This document shows, piece by piece, positions 8,010 to 16,531 of a stretch of DNA of 64,000 nt. The stretch's first letter is position 1. Every line of letters starts with the position of its first letter. The notes beneath the pieces were generated by a model. It had not been told where the DNA came from. It saw nothing but the letters and a program-made list of their open reading frames with translations, and made no database searches. The position numbers were made by a program, and so were the translations under genes. This DNA comes from an uncultured Eubacterium sp. (GTDB lineage: Bacteria > Bacillota > Clostridia > Lachnospirales > Lachnospiraceae), in assembly GCA_934316845.1 (NCBI GenBank), contig CAKRDZ010000007.1, positions 34,851-98,850 on the forward strand, written 5' to 3'.

Positions 8010-8924
8010 GTGGACGGAATTATCAATGTATATAAAGAAAAAGGCTACACATCCCACGATGTAGTAGCAAAACTTCGCGGCATTCTGCACCAGAAAAAGA
8101 TTGGACACACGGGAACGCTGGATCCGGATGCGACCGGGGTACTGCCGGTCTGTCTCGGAAAGGCGACAAAAGTGTGCGAACTGCTGACCGATAAGAAAAA
8201 AACATATCTTGCCGTAGTACGTCTTGGCGTGAAGACAGACACGCAGGATCTGACGGGAACCATCGTGGAAGAAAAGGAAGTACAGGTGACCGGAGAGCAG
8301 ATCCGCGAGACTGCGGCTTCTTTCCTTGGCGAATATGAGCAGATCCCGCCGATGTATTCGGCCGTAAAAGTGAATGGAAAGCGGTTATATGAACTGGCAA
8401 GACAGGGGAAAGAGGTCGAACGGAAGGCGAGAAAGGTACACATTTATACTTGCGATATCCGTGAGATCGACCTTGCAAACAATGAATTTTTGATGGAAGT
8501 AACCTGCTCAAAGGGAACTTATATTCGTACGCTCTGTCAGGATATCGGAGAAAAACTTGGCTGTGGGGCAGCGATGGCATCGCTGGTACGTCTCCGGGTT
8601 GACCGGTTTAATCTGGAAGATGCGCTGACATTAGAGCGCATTGAAAGCCTTCAAAAAGAAAATGCGCTGGCCCCGTTTATCCTGCCGGTCGATCAGTTAT
8701 TTGATGCTTACGACAAGATCGTGGTAGGGGATAAGGCGGTCAGTTACCTACAGAACGGCAATAAGATAAATGGTAAATATTGTCAAGGAAATATTCCGAC
8801 GGAAGATGGAAAAAGAGTGCGTATGTACGATAAGAAAGATCGGTTTTATGCCATTTACCGCTTTGACGCGGGACAGAATGTATTGGTGAATGATAAAATG
8901 TTTTTCCCTCATACGGAAGCATGA
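8010..8924 (+). CDS. truB: tRNA pseudouridine-55 synthase
   Basis: TruB isomerises U55 in the T-loop of tRNAs to pseudouridine. The 304-residue protein opens with DGIINVYKEKGYTSHDVV and carries the catalytic block GHTGTLDPDATGVLPVC, whose first aspartate is the nucleophile. KGTYIRTLCQDIG and a C-terminal PUA-like tail follow. The GTG start at 8010 follows a GGAGG site. An ATG four bases earlier is out of frame. It lies 13 bases after nrnA in the operon. Confidence 0.96.
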   Translation: MDGIINVYKEKGYTSHDVVAKLRGILHQKKIGHTGTLDPDATGVLPVCLGKATKVCELLTDKKKTYLAVVRLGVKTDTQDLTGTIVEEKEVQVTGEQIRETAASFLGEYEQIPPMYSAVKVNGKRLYELARQGKEVERKARKVHIYTCDIREIDLANNEFLMEVTCSKGTYIRTLCQDIGEKLGCGAAMASLVRLRVDRFNLEDALTLERIESLQKENALAPFILPVDQLFDAYDKIVVGDKAVSYLQNGNKINGKYCQGNIPTEDGKRVRMYDKKDRFYAIYRFDAGQNVLVNDKMFFPHTEA

Positions 8925-8942
8925 CGGGAAGGAGAAAGAAGC

Positions 8943-9827
8943 ATGGATGTAATCAACAAAAGACCCTATCAGCTGAAAAACAGTGCAGTCTGCATCGGTA
9001 AGTTTGATGGCCTTCACCGGGGACATCAGAGTTTGATCGAGGAGATTTCGCACTTTTCCGGCTGTAATAAAGTGCTTTTTACGTTTGCTTTTCCGGGGGT
9101 ACCTTATATCTTATCACCGGAAGAAAAACGAACCAAAGCCGAAAAACTGGGAATTGATACGTATGTGGAATGTCCTTTTGATGAGGCGTTAAAAGAGATG
9201 ACGCCGAAGGAATTTTTTGAGGAAATACTGGTTCGGCAGTGTGATGCCGGAGTGATCTGTGTTGGCGATGATTTTCATTTTGGAAAAGACCGCGCCGGCA
9301 ATGTTGATATTTTACAAAATCTGGCAAAAGAAGCGGGAATCACCTGCATTGTCGTAAAGAAAAAGAAAATGTACGATGAGATCATAAGCAGTACACGGAT
9401 CCGGGAAGCGCTTGTCAAAGGAGATCTGTCGCTTGCCAATGAACTTCTTGGGATGCCGTATATGGTGCAGGGCGAGGTGGTTCATGGCAATGAGATCGGC
9501 CGCACATTGGATATGCCGACGGCAAACCAGATCCCGGATGCCAGAAAGATACTTCCTCCGTTTGGAGTATATGCATCGAAAGTGTCTTTCGAGGGAAAGC
9601 AGTATTACGGCGTTACCAATCTTGGCGTAAAACCTACGATTCCGGGAGAAAATCAGGTTGGAGCAGAGACGTGTCTGCTGCATTTTAAAGGCGACTTGTA
9701 TGGAAAAAATTTACAGGTGGAACTTTGCCGTTTCCTGCGTGGGGAGCGGAAGTTTGCCGGTCTGGAACAGTTGATGCACCAAATGGAGGCGGATAAAAAG
9801 AATGCTGGTCTTTTCTTTGGACAATGA
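8943..9827 (+). CDS. ribF: Bifunctional riboflavin kinase / FAD synthetase
   Basis: RibF phosphorylates riboflavin to FMN and adenylates FMN to FAD. The N-terminal nucleotidyltransferase domain has IGKFDGLHRGHQSL, the ISSTRIREAL loop and VGDDFHFGKDR. The C-terminal kinase domain (from about residue 180) has the GRTLDMPTAN motif and FGVYASKV. At 294 residues it is slightly shorter than many homologues but has both domains. It has a GGAG site and closes the conserved RNA-modification operon. The last 26 bases overlap the MocR-type regulator gene. Confidence 0.95.
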   Translation: MDVINKRPYQLKNSAVCIGKFDGLHRGHQSLIEEISHFSGCNKVLFTFAFPGVPYILSPEEKRTKAEKLGIDTYVECPFDEALKEMTPKEFFEEILVRQCDAGVICVGDDFHFGKDRAGNVDILQNLAKEAGITCIVVKKKKMYDEIISSTRIREALVKGDLSLANELLGMPYMVQGEVVHGNEIGRTLDMPTANQIPDARKILPPFGVYASKVSFEGKQYYGVTNLGVKPTIPGENQVGAETCLLHFKGDLYGKNLQVELCRFLRGERKFAGLEQLMHQMEADKKNAGLFFGQ

Positions 9828-11190
9828 ATCGGGAAAACCGTTATACCAACAGATTTATGAATATATAAAGGAAGAAATTATGCAGGGACGCCTTTCTTAC
9901 CGGGAAAAATTACCCTCGGCAAGAGGACTGGCGGCCTCGCTTCTTGTGAGCAGAAATCCGGTGGATACCGCTTATGAACAGCTGGTGGCGGAAGGGTATG
10001 TCTATGCTGTCCCGCAGAAAGGATATTATGTCAGTGAAATTACCTATATCAGAGAGTATCGTGGACAGAAAAAGGAAGTTCCGCTTCAGGAGGAAGAGCA
10101 TACACCGGTTTGCTGGAAATATAATTTTAATCCGGATGAAGTGGACAGCAGTCATTTTCCTTATGCGACGCTTCGCTCTATCGCGAGAAACGTGATGGAT
10201 CGGGAAGATTTTTTATCTTCCGGAAATGCACAGGGAGAGGAGGCGTTCCGCAGGCAGGTGGCGAAATATCTGTACCGTTCGCGTGGGGTACAGTGTGAAC
10301 TTTCCCAGATTGTCATCGGAGCCGGAATCGGGTATCTTTTGCAGCTCCTTTCCGTGCTTTTTCGCAAGAGCGGAAAAATCGCCTTTGAGGAGCCGGGGTA
10401 TGTCCGGGCAAAGCAGATTTTCGCTTCCTATGGATTTGATATTGTAAATGTGGAGATCGCGGAAGAAAATATTACACCGGAAGAACTTGAACGGGCGCAG
10501 ACCAGACTCTGTTATCTGACACCGTCCCACCAGTTTCCGCTTGGTACGGTAATGCCGGCGCCGGAGAGACAGCGTCTGTTAAAATGGGCGCGGGAAAAAG
10601 AGGGGCGGTATCTGATCGAAGATGACCACGACAGCGAGTACCGCTATAAGGGTAAGCCGATTCCTGCGATGCAGAGTTTGGATCCGGATGGAAAGGTGAT
10701 CTATATCGGTACATTTTCCAAGGTGATCACGCCGGCACTGCGGCTCGGTTATATGGTGCTGCCAAAAGAACTGGTATCGCTTTTTCACCGGGAATGCGGT
10801 GCGTATAACTGTCCGGTTTCCCGTCTTGACCAGCAGATCGTAACTACCTTTATGGCAGAAGGGCATTTTGATAAACATTTGAACCGGATGCGTAAGATTT
10901 ACCGGGAAAAGCACGATGTCATGCTGTCCGAACTGCAGAAATATCCGGAAAAAGTTAAGGTACACGGAGATTATGCCGGACTTTATGTGATCGCCGAAGT
11001 GCGGACGAAAAAAAGCGAAGAACAGATGGTACGGGAAGCGGCAGAAAAAGAAATTTATCTGCGGCCGTTATCAGTGTATTACAAGAACTCTAAGACGGCA
11101 GGGAAACCCGCGTTTTTACTTGGATTTGCGGTGCCTGATACCGACACGATAAAGAGAGGGATCTCCCTTTTATGTGAAGAAATATTTTAA
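9802..11190 (+). CDS. MocR/PdxR-type transcription regulator (GntR helix-turn-helix plus aminotransferase fold)
   Basis: The product has an N-terminal GntR winged helix (PLYQQIYEYIKEEIMQGRL, then KLPSARGLAASLLVSRNPV). A full fold-type I aminotransferase-like domain follows. The PLP-binding lysine is in YIGTFSKVITPALRLGY (about K307), and IEDDHDSEYRY matches the PLP-ring aspartate region. MocR proteins sense PLP or amino acids and control vitamin B6, GABA or taurine genes. The target here is not evident because no pdx or gab gene is near. It overlaps ribF by 26 bases, so it may be read from the same message. The ribosome site GGAGG is a little far (12 bases) from ATG. Confidence 0.85.
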   Translation: MLVFSLDNESGKPLYQQIYEYIKEEIMQGRLSYREKLPSARGLAASLLVSRNPVDTAYEQLVAEGYVYAVPQKGYYVSEITYIREYRGQKKEVPLQEEEHTPVCWKYNFNPDEVDSSHFPYATLRSIARNVMDREDFLSSGNAQGEEAFRRQVAKYLYRSRGVQCELSQIVIGAGIGYLLQLLSVLFRKSGKIAFEEPGYVRAKQIFASYGFDIVNVEIAEENITPEELERAQTRLCYLTPSHQFPLGTVMPAPERQRLLKWAREKEGRYLIEDDHDSEYRYKGKPIPAMQSLDPDGKVIYIGTFSKVITPALRLGYMVLPKELVSLFHRECGAYNCPVSRLDQQIVTTFMAEGHFDKHLNRMRKIYREKHDVMLSELQKYPEKVKVHGDYAGLYVIAEVRTKKSEEQMVREAAEKEIYLRPLSVYYKNSKTAGKPAFLLGFAVPDTDTIKRGISLLCEEIF

Positions 11191-11198
11191 AAAAATTC

Positions 11199-11227
11199 TT
11201 GTATTTGTGCCCAAATTATATTAAAGT
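11199..11227 (+). promoter_or_regulatory. Possible sigma-A promoter of the Na/Pi cotransporter gene
   Basis: TTGTAT (11199-11204) and TAAAGT (11222-11227) are spaced by 17 bases in an AT-rich stretch upstream of the gene. The -10 match is only four of six, so this is tentative. Confidence 0.4.
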
Positions 11228-11277
11228 AGAAGTATACGACGATTAAAAAGAGATGAAATTCAGAAAAGAGGAAAACG

Positions 11278-12915
11278 ATGGAATTAATATTATCTATTTT
11301 AGCCGGTGTCGGTTTGTTTTTATATGGAATGAATCTTATGAGCGACGGATTGCAGAAAGTAGCCGGCCAGAAGATGCGTGATGTACTTGAAAAACTGACA
11401 AAAAGTTCGATTATGGGACTTATTCTCGGTATTGTATTTACCGGTATTATCCAGTCTTCTAATGCAACGACCGTTCTGGTAGTCAGTTTTGTAAATAGTG
11501 GTATTATGAAATTATCACAGTCTGTCGGTGTGATCATGGGTGCCAATATCGGTACGACCGTGACCGGACAGCTGATTTCGTTTAAATTAGATGCGATCGC
11601 GCCATTTTTCATCATTGCCGGTGTGATCTTAGTAATGTTTATCAAAAAGCCGATGGCAAAGCGGATCGGCGAAGTGGTACTGGGCTTTGGTATTTTGTTT
11701 TTTGGAATGTCCACCCTTTCTTCGTCGGTGAAACATCTGAATCAGTTTGCCGCAGTAAAGACGTTATTTGGAAGTGTTACCAATCCGTTTTTGGCAGTGC
11801 TTATCGGTTTTGTATTGACGTCAATCTTACAGAGCGCCTCCGCTTCGGTAGGTATTTTGATCGTGTTGGCGTCCTCCGGACTGATTCATCCGGATATCTG
11901 TTATTATATCATTATGGGATGTGATATTGGAGCATGTGGTTCAGCCGTATTGTCAAGTCTTGGCGGTAACAAAGATGCAAAGAGAGCTGCATTGATCCAT
12001 TTGTCATTTAATGTGATCGGAACGGTAATCGTCATGATCCTTCTGGCGCTGGCAGGAGATCCGATCCGCAGTGCGATCCACGGACTGACGGCGTCAATCG
12101 CGGATACCGGTCTTCGTGCCGGCCGTGACGTGGCAAATATCAACTCCATATTGAAAGTATCTCAGGTGATTATTTTGTTCCCATTCAGCAAGTATCTGAT
12201 CCTGCTCACCAGATGGTTTGTCAAGGGCGAAGACGAAGAAGTGCATGGACTGGAACTCAAATACATCGGTAATCATTCGATCTTTAACGTGACGACAGCG
12301 CTTCCACAGGCGGTTCACGAGACTGAGCGCATGGGGACGATGGCAGTCAACAACTTAAAACGTTCGATGAAGGCATTGATGGAAAAGGACGAGAAGGCAT
12401 TGGAAGAAGTGTATAAGAAAGAGGAAGTGATTGATTTCTTAAATACAGAAATTTCCAATTATCTTGTCCGGGCAAACCAGCTGTCCCTTCCGATCCAGGA
12501 TAGGAAAGAACTGGGAGCCATGTTCCATGTCGTCAACGATATCGAGAGGATTGGCGACCATGCAGAAAATATCGCCGATTTTGCCAAGACAATGCGGAAA
12601 GCAGATCTGCAGTTTAGTAAAAAGGCAACCAATGAATTGATGGAACTGTATGAAAAGGTATGCACGCTGCTGGAATTTTCAATTAAAAAATTTGTTTCCG
12701 GGGATGAGACGCATGCCGTCGAGATCATGCAGTTAGAAGACGAGATTGATAAATTGGAAAAGAAGTACCAGAAAAAGCATGTAAACCGTCTGGCAAATAA
12801 TAAATGCGAACCGCATGCAGCGATGATCTTTTCAGATCTTTTGAGTAATCTGGAGCGTGTGGCAGATCACGGTGTTAATATCGCGTTTGCAGAGCAGGAC
12901 GAAGAAGAAGTGTAA
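11278..12915 (+). CDS. Na/Pi cotransporter family protein with PhoU-like domain
   Basis: This is a membrane protein of 545 residues in the NptA/PNaS family. The N-terminal half contains two inverted Na/Pi-cotransporter repeats. Each carries the glutamine-serine-rich signature: TGIIQSSNATTVL near residue 60 and TSILQSASASVGIL near residue 182. The C-terminal part from about residue 340 is a PhoU-like helical bundle (HETERMGTMAVNNLKRSM and VNDIERIGDHAENIADFA). It probably takes up phosphate with sodium, with the PhoU-like tail modulating it. It forms a short unit with the downstream phosphoesterase gene, 18 bases away. Confidence 0.92.
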   Translation: MELILSILAGVGLFLYGMNLMSDGLQKVAGQKMRDVLEKLTKSSIMGLILGIVFTGIIQSSNATTVLVVSFVNSGIMKLSQSVGVIMGANIGTTVTGQLISFKLDAIAPFFIIAGVILVMFIKKPMAKRIGEVVLGFGILFFGMSTLSSSVKHLNQFAAVKTLFGSVTNPFLAVLIGFVLTSILQSASASVGILIVLASSGLIHPDICYYIIMGCDIGACGSAVLSSLGGNKDAKRAALIHLSFNVIGTVIVMILLALAGDPIRSAIHGLTASIADTGLRAGRDVANINSILKVSQVIILFPFSKYLILLTRWFVKGEDEEVHGLELKYIGNHSIFNVTTALPQAVHETERMGTMAVNNLKRSMKALMEKDEKALEEVYKKEEVIDFLNTEISNYLVRANQLSLPIQDRKELGAMFHVVNDIERIGDHAENIADFAKTMRKADLQFSKKATNELMELYEKVCTLLEFSIKKFVSGDETHAVEIMQLEDEIDKLEKKYQKKHVNRLANNKCEPHAAMIFSDLLSNLERVADHGVNIAFAEQDEEEV

Positions 12916-12933
12916 GCAGAGAGAGGGGCAGAT

Positions 12934-13854
12934 TTGGTAGGATATGGTCTTGCAGCAGGAATCCTCATACTCCTGATCGGATTATTTGTATATGGATATC
13001 TTGCAAATTTTGAAATGAATGAAAAATGCCGCAGCGAATACAAAATGGTTCTGTCGGAGGCGGCATGTAAAGAGCCGGTGCAGCTGGTCTTTCTGACCGA
13101 TCTGCATGGCTGGATCTACGGAAAAGAAAATGAGAAACTTCTGAAACAGGTGGAGGAAGGTCATCCGGATCTCATCTGTATCGGAGGAGACATGACAGTA
13201 AAGGAAGGAGAGGGATGCAAGTCCGCTCTTTCTTTATGTAGCAGACTGCGGGAACTGGCGCCGGTATATTATGCGGTTGGCAATCATGAGATCCGTATGC
13301 CGGGATATGAACAGTACATGCAAGAATTGGAAAAAATTGGTGTTACCGTACTGCGGAACCAGTCTGCCTTATGGCAGAAAAATTCGACAAAATTCCGGAT
13401 TTATGGTCTGGATCTTCCGCCGGAATGCTATCACCGGGGAAGAAAGAAAGAAGTTCCGACGCCGGGGCAGATTGAAAAACTGCTTGGAAATCCCGTCAAA
13501 AAAGAGGGCGAGACAGCGGTTCTGCTGGCACATAATCCGACGTATTTTCCGGTATATCACAGCTGGAATCCGGATCTGATACTTTCCGGCCATCTGCATG
13601 GAGGGATTATGATCCTGCCGTTTTTCGGAGGTGTGATCGGACCGGATTTCCGATTGTTTCCAAAATATTACGAGGGCGTTTTTAAAGAGGACGAGACGTA
13701 TATGCTTGTGAGCCGCGGACTGGGAACGCATCATCTGCCGTTTCGGTTTTTTAACCGGCCGGAGGTGACGGTACTCCGGATTCGGCCGGGGAAGAAAAAA
13801 TCATTAGAGAGGAAGTGTAACGATGGGAATCCCTGTGAAATTAGAGGTCTTTGA
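12934..13854 (+). CDS. Membrane-anchored calcineurin-like metallophosphoesterase (YaeI/YkoQ type)
   Basis: The 306-residue product begins with one transmembrane helix (residues about 2-23) followed by a calcineurin-type domain. The metal ligands are in order: FLTDLHG (DxH), GGDM, GNHE, LLAHNP and SGHLHGG. Relatives include UDP-diacylglucosamine hydrolase-like and YaeI phosphodiesterases; the true substrate is unknown. The active site is probably cytoplasmic, but orientation is not certain. TTG at 12934 is the start because GAGAGGGG lies just upstream and no better start is near. The 3' end overlaps scpA by 32 bases. Confidence 0.87.
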   Translation: MVGYGLAAGILILLIGLFVYGYLANFEMNEKCRSEYKMVLSEAACKEPVQLVFLTDLHGWIYGKENEKLLKQVEEGHPDLICIGGDMTVKEGEGCKSALSLCSRLRELAPVYYAVGNHEIRMPGYEQYMQELEKIGVTVLRNQSALWQKNSTKFRIYGLDLPPECYHRGRKKEVPTPGQIEKLLGNPVKKEGETAVLLAHNPTYFPVYHSWNPDLILSGHLHGGIMILPFFGGVIGPDFRLFPKYYEGVFKEDETYMLVSRGLGTHHLPFRFFNRPEVTVLRIRPGKKKSLERKCNDGNPCEIRGL

Positions 13855-14596
13855 AGGACCTTTGGATCTGCTGCTGCATCTGATCGAAAAAAACAAAGTG
13901 GATATTTATGACATTCCCATTGTTTTGATCACCGAGCAGTATCTCGATTATGTCAGTAAGATGGATACGAAAGATATGGATGTGATGAGTGAATTTCTCG
14001 TAATGGCGGCAACACTCGTGCGCATCAAGTCGAAAATGCTCCTTCCGGTAGAGGAAGAAGAAGAGGAAGAATTGGAGGATCCAAGACAGGAACTGGTAGA
14101 GCGGATTCTGGAATATAAAATGTACAAATATGCTTCTTACGAACTGAAAGACCGGCAGGTAGATGCCGGCAGAATGGTGTTTAAGGAGCCGAGCATACCG
14201 GAAGAGATTCAGGATTTCAAAGAGGATGTCCCGATTGAAGATCTGCTCAGTGATGTGACACTGGCAAAATTACAGGGAATCTTTAACTCGGTGATGAAAA
14301 AGCAGGTAGATAAGATCGATCCGATCCGAAGCAAATTCGGAGAGATAGAAAAAGAAGAGATCAGTCTGGAAGATCACATCGTATTTCTGGATTCTTATGC
14401 CAAAGAACATAAGACGTTCAGTTTTCGGAAATTATTGGAAAATGGTTCCGGGAAAACCTATGTGATCGTTACCTTTTTAGGAATACTGGAAATGATGAAG
14501 ATGGGAAAACTTACGATCGTGCAGGAAAATATATTTGATGATATTTTGATCACCTATCGGGAAAAAGAGGACAAGCGGAAGGAAAGCGAGGAATAA
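13823..14596 (+). CDS. scpA: Segregation and condensation protein A
   Basis: ScpA is the kleisin subunit that bridges SMC heads in the bacterial condensin and is needed for chromosome segregation. The 257-residue protein has the classic start VKLEVFEGPLDLLLHLIEKNKVDIYDIPI compressed within residues 4-33. An acidic linker (EEEEEELEDPR) and the C-terminal winged helix that binds SMC follow. AGAGGAAG precedes ATG. The start lies within the end of the phosphoesterase gene. The stop is three bases before the scpB start, so the pair is coupled. Confidence 0.96.
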   Translation: MGIPVKLEVFEGPLDLLLHLIEKNKVDIYDIPIVLITEQYLDYVSKMDTKDMDVMSEFLVMAATLVRIKSKMLLPVEEEEEEELEDPRQELVERILEYKMYKYASYELKDRQVDAGRMVFKEPSIPEEIQDFKEDVPIEDLLSDVTLAKLQGIFNSVMKKQVDKIDPIRSKFGEIEKEEISLEDHIVFLDSYAKEHKTFSFRKLLENGSGKTYVIVTFLGILEMMKMGKLTIVQENIFDDILITYREKEDKRKESEE

Positions 14597-14599
14597 AAA

Positions 14600-15265
14600 G
14601 TGAGTATAAAAGAATTAGAGGCAGTTATAGAAGCCATTTTATTTACAATGGGCGAAGCGGTCGAGGTAGAACGGATCGCAGCTGCCGTAGAACATGATGA
14701 AGATACGATCCGTCGTCTGATCCGAAGTATGATGACGCGGTATGAAGAAGAAGACCGGGGTATCCGCATCATTGAACTGGACGGTTCCTTTCAGCTCTGT
14801 ACGAAACCGGAAATGTATGAATATCTGATCAAAGTTGCCCATGTGCCGAAAAAGCATGTATTGACCGATGTCATGTTAGAGACGCTTTCAATCATCGCGT
14901 ATAAGCAGCCGATCACCCGTATCGAGATTGAGAAAATACGCGGAGTCAAATGTGACCATGCGGTCAATAAACTGATCGAGTACAATCTGATCTGTGAAGC
15001 CGGCAGACTGGATGCGCCGGGACGACCGATTCTGTTTGCCACGACCGAAGAATTTCTGAGGTATTTTGCCATTGAATCGCTGGAAGAACTGCCAATCCTT
15101 AATCAGGAAACGATCGACAACTTTAAGGAAGAGGCAGAGCGTGAAGTAATGCGTGAGATGGCAGCCGGAGAACTGGCGGGGGGACAAATTCCGGAAGAAA
15201 TTTTGCCGGAAGAAGAAAATGAAGATGTTTCTTTCACGAATTGGATGGAACAGAACGAAGAATAA
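14600..15265 (+). CDS. scpB: Segregation and condensation protein B
   Basis: ScpB dimerises and binds ScpA to complete the SMC-ScpAB condensin. The 221-residue protein contains the two winged-helix domains of the family, with ELEAVIEAILFTMGEAV at the N-terminus, LETLSIIAYKQPITRIEIE centrally, and GRPILFATTEEFLRYF near residue 145. The C-terminal acidic tail is typical. The GTG start follows GCGAGGAA. It ends the left-hand + strand block and is followed at once by a bidirectional terminator. Confidence 0.96.
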   Translation: MSIKELEAVIEAILFTMGEAVEVERIAAAVEHDEDTIRRLIRSMMTRYEEEDRGIRIIELDGSFQLCTKPEMYEYLIKVAHVPKKHVLTDVMLETLSIIAYKQPITRIEIEKIRGVKCDHAVNKLIEYNLICEAGRLDAPGRPILFATTEEFLRYFAIESLEELPILNQETIDNFKEEAEREVMREMAAGELAGGQIPEEILPEEENEDVSFTNWMEQNEE

Positions 15266-15270
15266 AAAAC

Positions 15271-15308
15271 AAAGCCGAATTGACAAATTCTGTCAGCTCG
15301 GCTTTTTT
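15271..15308. terminator. Bidirectional terminator between scpB and the leftward aldolase gene
   Basis: AAAGCCGA...TGACA (15271-15285) pairs with TGTCAGCTCGGCTTT (from 15291), with a 5-base loop and two internal non-Watson-Crick positions. It is followed by a T-run on the + strand and preceded by an A-run that serves as the T-run on the - strand. It therefore fits both converging genes. Confidence 0.85.
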
Positions 15309-15338
15309 CAAAGAGGTGTGTCTTCCGGCACACGTTTT

Positions 15339-16313
15339 TTATTTGTAATCTACTAATTCTACATAGAAATTACGGTAATCTTTTCTTTTCTCCTTCGTAG
15401 CTGCGATGGCAGTACGCGGATGCTGATTCAGCTGTCCGGTCAGAAGATAAGGGATGTTATAACCCCATACGATACCCTGTTCCTTAAGCGGCTCAATCTC
15501 TTTCTCCAAAATATCCAGGATCGGAAGGATGTTGTATTTTGGATTTTTCAGGAAGCCAAGAAGGATCTCGCTGGCGCAGTTGCCGGCTCCACGGCCCATG
15601 CCGCTTACGGTTACGTCAAGATAGCTGACGCCGCGGGTCAGTGCTTCAATCGTATTGGCAAAGGCAAGCTGCTGGTTATTATGTGCATGAATTCCGATGA
15701 ATTTATTGTACTTTTCACCAAAAGAAAGGTACTTGTCAGCAAGTTTACGCATCTGCTCCGGATAGATCGCACCATAACTGTCTACGATATAGATCCCGTC
15801 TACCGGAGTCTGTCCGAAAAGTTCGAGTGCTTCGTCAATGTCGGCATCGTTGTCATTGGAGATGGCCATGATATTGATCGTGGTTTCGTATCCTTTGTCA
15901 TGACAATATTCAATCATTTCGATCGCTGCCGGAATCGTATTGATATAAGTAGCAATTCGGATCAAATCGATCACACTGTCGCTCTTGTCAATGATATCAC
16001 GGCGGAAATCCGTTCTTCCGACATCTGCCATCACGGCAATCTTCATATCGGAATCATTGTCGCCGACGATACGGCGGATGTCTTCCTCGTTACAGAACTT
16101 CCATGGTCCAAAATCTTTTTCGTCAAAAATATCTTTGGATGCTTTGTAGCCGAACTCCATATAGTCAACCCCGGCTTTGATGTTAGCCTGGTATAGATTT
16201 TTCACAAATTCATCGGTAAAACGAAAATCGTTTACCAGTCCACCATCGCGAATTGTCGCATCTACCACCCGGATGTCCGGACGATAGGATAAAATTGTTC
16301 CTTTGTTTTCCAT
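15339..16313 (-). CDS. HMGL-like (DRE-TIM) aldolase, 4-hydroxy-2-oxovalerate aldolase-like
   Basis: This 324-residue protein is a TIM-barrel metallolyase of the HMG-CoA lyase/pyruvate carboxyltransferase group. It carries VVDATIRDGGLVNDF at the N-terminus, where the Arg-Asp pair corresponds to the metal and catalytic pair. The metal-binding HAHNNQQLAFANT is near residue 200 and SGMGRGAGNCASE near residue 230. It resembles the catalytic domain of 4-hydroxy-2-oxovalerate aldolase but lacks the C-terminal communication domain, and no partner acylating dehydrogenase is near. The substrate is therefore unknown. ATG at 16313 is preferred to a TTG 18 bases upstream because AAGGA sits 9 bases before it. 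It is monocistronic, with its own promoter and a candidate operator. Confidence 0.8.
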   Translation of the reverse strand: MENKGTILSYRPDIRVVDATIRDGGLVNDFRFTDEFVKNLYQANIKAGVDYMEFGYKASKDIFDEKDFGPWKFCNEEDIRRIVGDNDSDMKIAVMADVGRTDFRRDIIDKSDSVIDLIRIATYINTIPAAIEMIEYCHDKGYETTINIMAISNDNDADIDEALELFGQTPVDGIYIVDSYGAIYPEQMRKLADKYLSFGEKYNKFIGIHAHNNQQLAFANTIEALTRGVSYLDVTVSGMGRGAGNCASEILLGFLKNPKYNILPILDILEKEIEPLKEQGIVWGYNIPYLLTGQLNQHPRTAIAATKEKRKDYRNFYVELVDYK

Positions 16314-16360
16314 TTTCTCATTTCCTTTCAAAGAACGTATTTTTAAAACATAACGGATTC

Positions 16361-16390
16361 GTTACATTTTAAACTAATTCTAATTGTAAC
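16361..16390. promoter_or_regulatory. Imperfect palindrome overlapping the aldolase -10 (candidate operator)
   Basis: GTTACA and TGTAAC arms are separated by 18 bases, and 11 of the 15 possible symmetric pairs match across the 30 bases. The right arm includes the -10 hexamer of the leftward aldolase promoter. That is where a dimeric repressor would block transcription. The binding protein is unknown. Confidence 0.45.
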
Positions 16391-16411
16391 AGAAATAACA
16401 GAAAAATGCAA
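16383..16411 (-). promoter_or_regulatory. sigma-A promoter of the leftward aldolase gene
   Basis: On the - strand, TTGCAT (16411-16406) and TACAAT (16388-16383) are spaced by 17 bases, giving a leader of roughly 60 bases before the ATG at 16313. Confidence 0.65.
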
Positions 16412-16430
16412 AAGAAAATGCAACAAACTT

Positions 16431-16459
16431 TTGACCGATGCTGAGTTCTATGCTATAAT
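16431..16459 (+). promoter_or_regulatory. Strong sigma-A promoter of purM
   Basis: TTGACC (16431-16436) and TATAAT (16454-16459) are 17 bases apart, and a TGC just before the -10 adds an extended -10 element. This is close to an ideal vegetative promoter. The leader to the purM start is about 65 bases, too short for a purine riboswitch, and none is recognisable. Confidence 0.85.
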
Positions 16460-16531
16460 AGAAGTAATTTTGATGCGTAAACCGCAAATACTAATACAAT
16501 GCGCAATTTTTCGCGCGAGAAGGAGTTAAAA

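Noticed and set aside
16460..16531. Purine riboswitch upstream of purM
   Set aside because: The leader is too short and lacks the conserved three-way junction and loop sequences.
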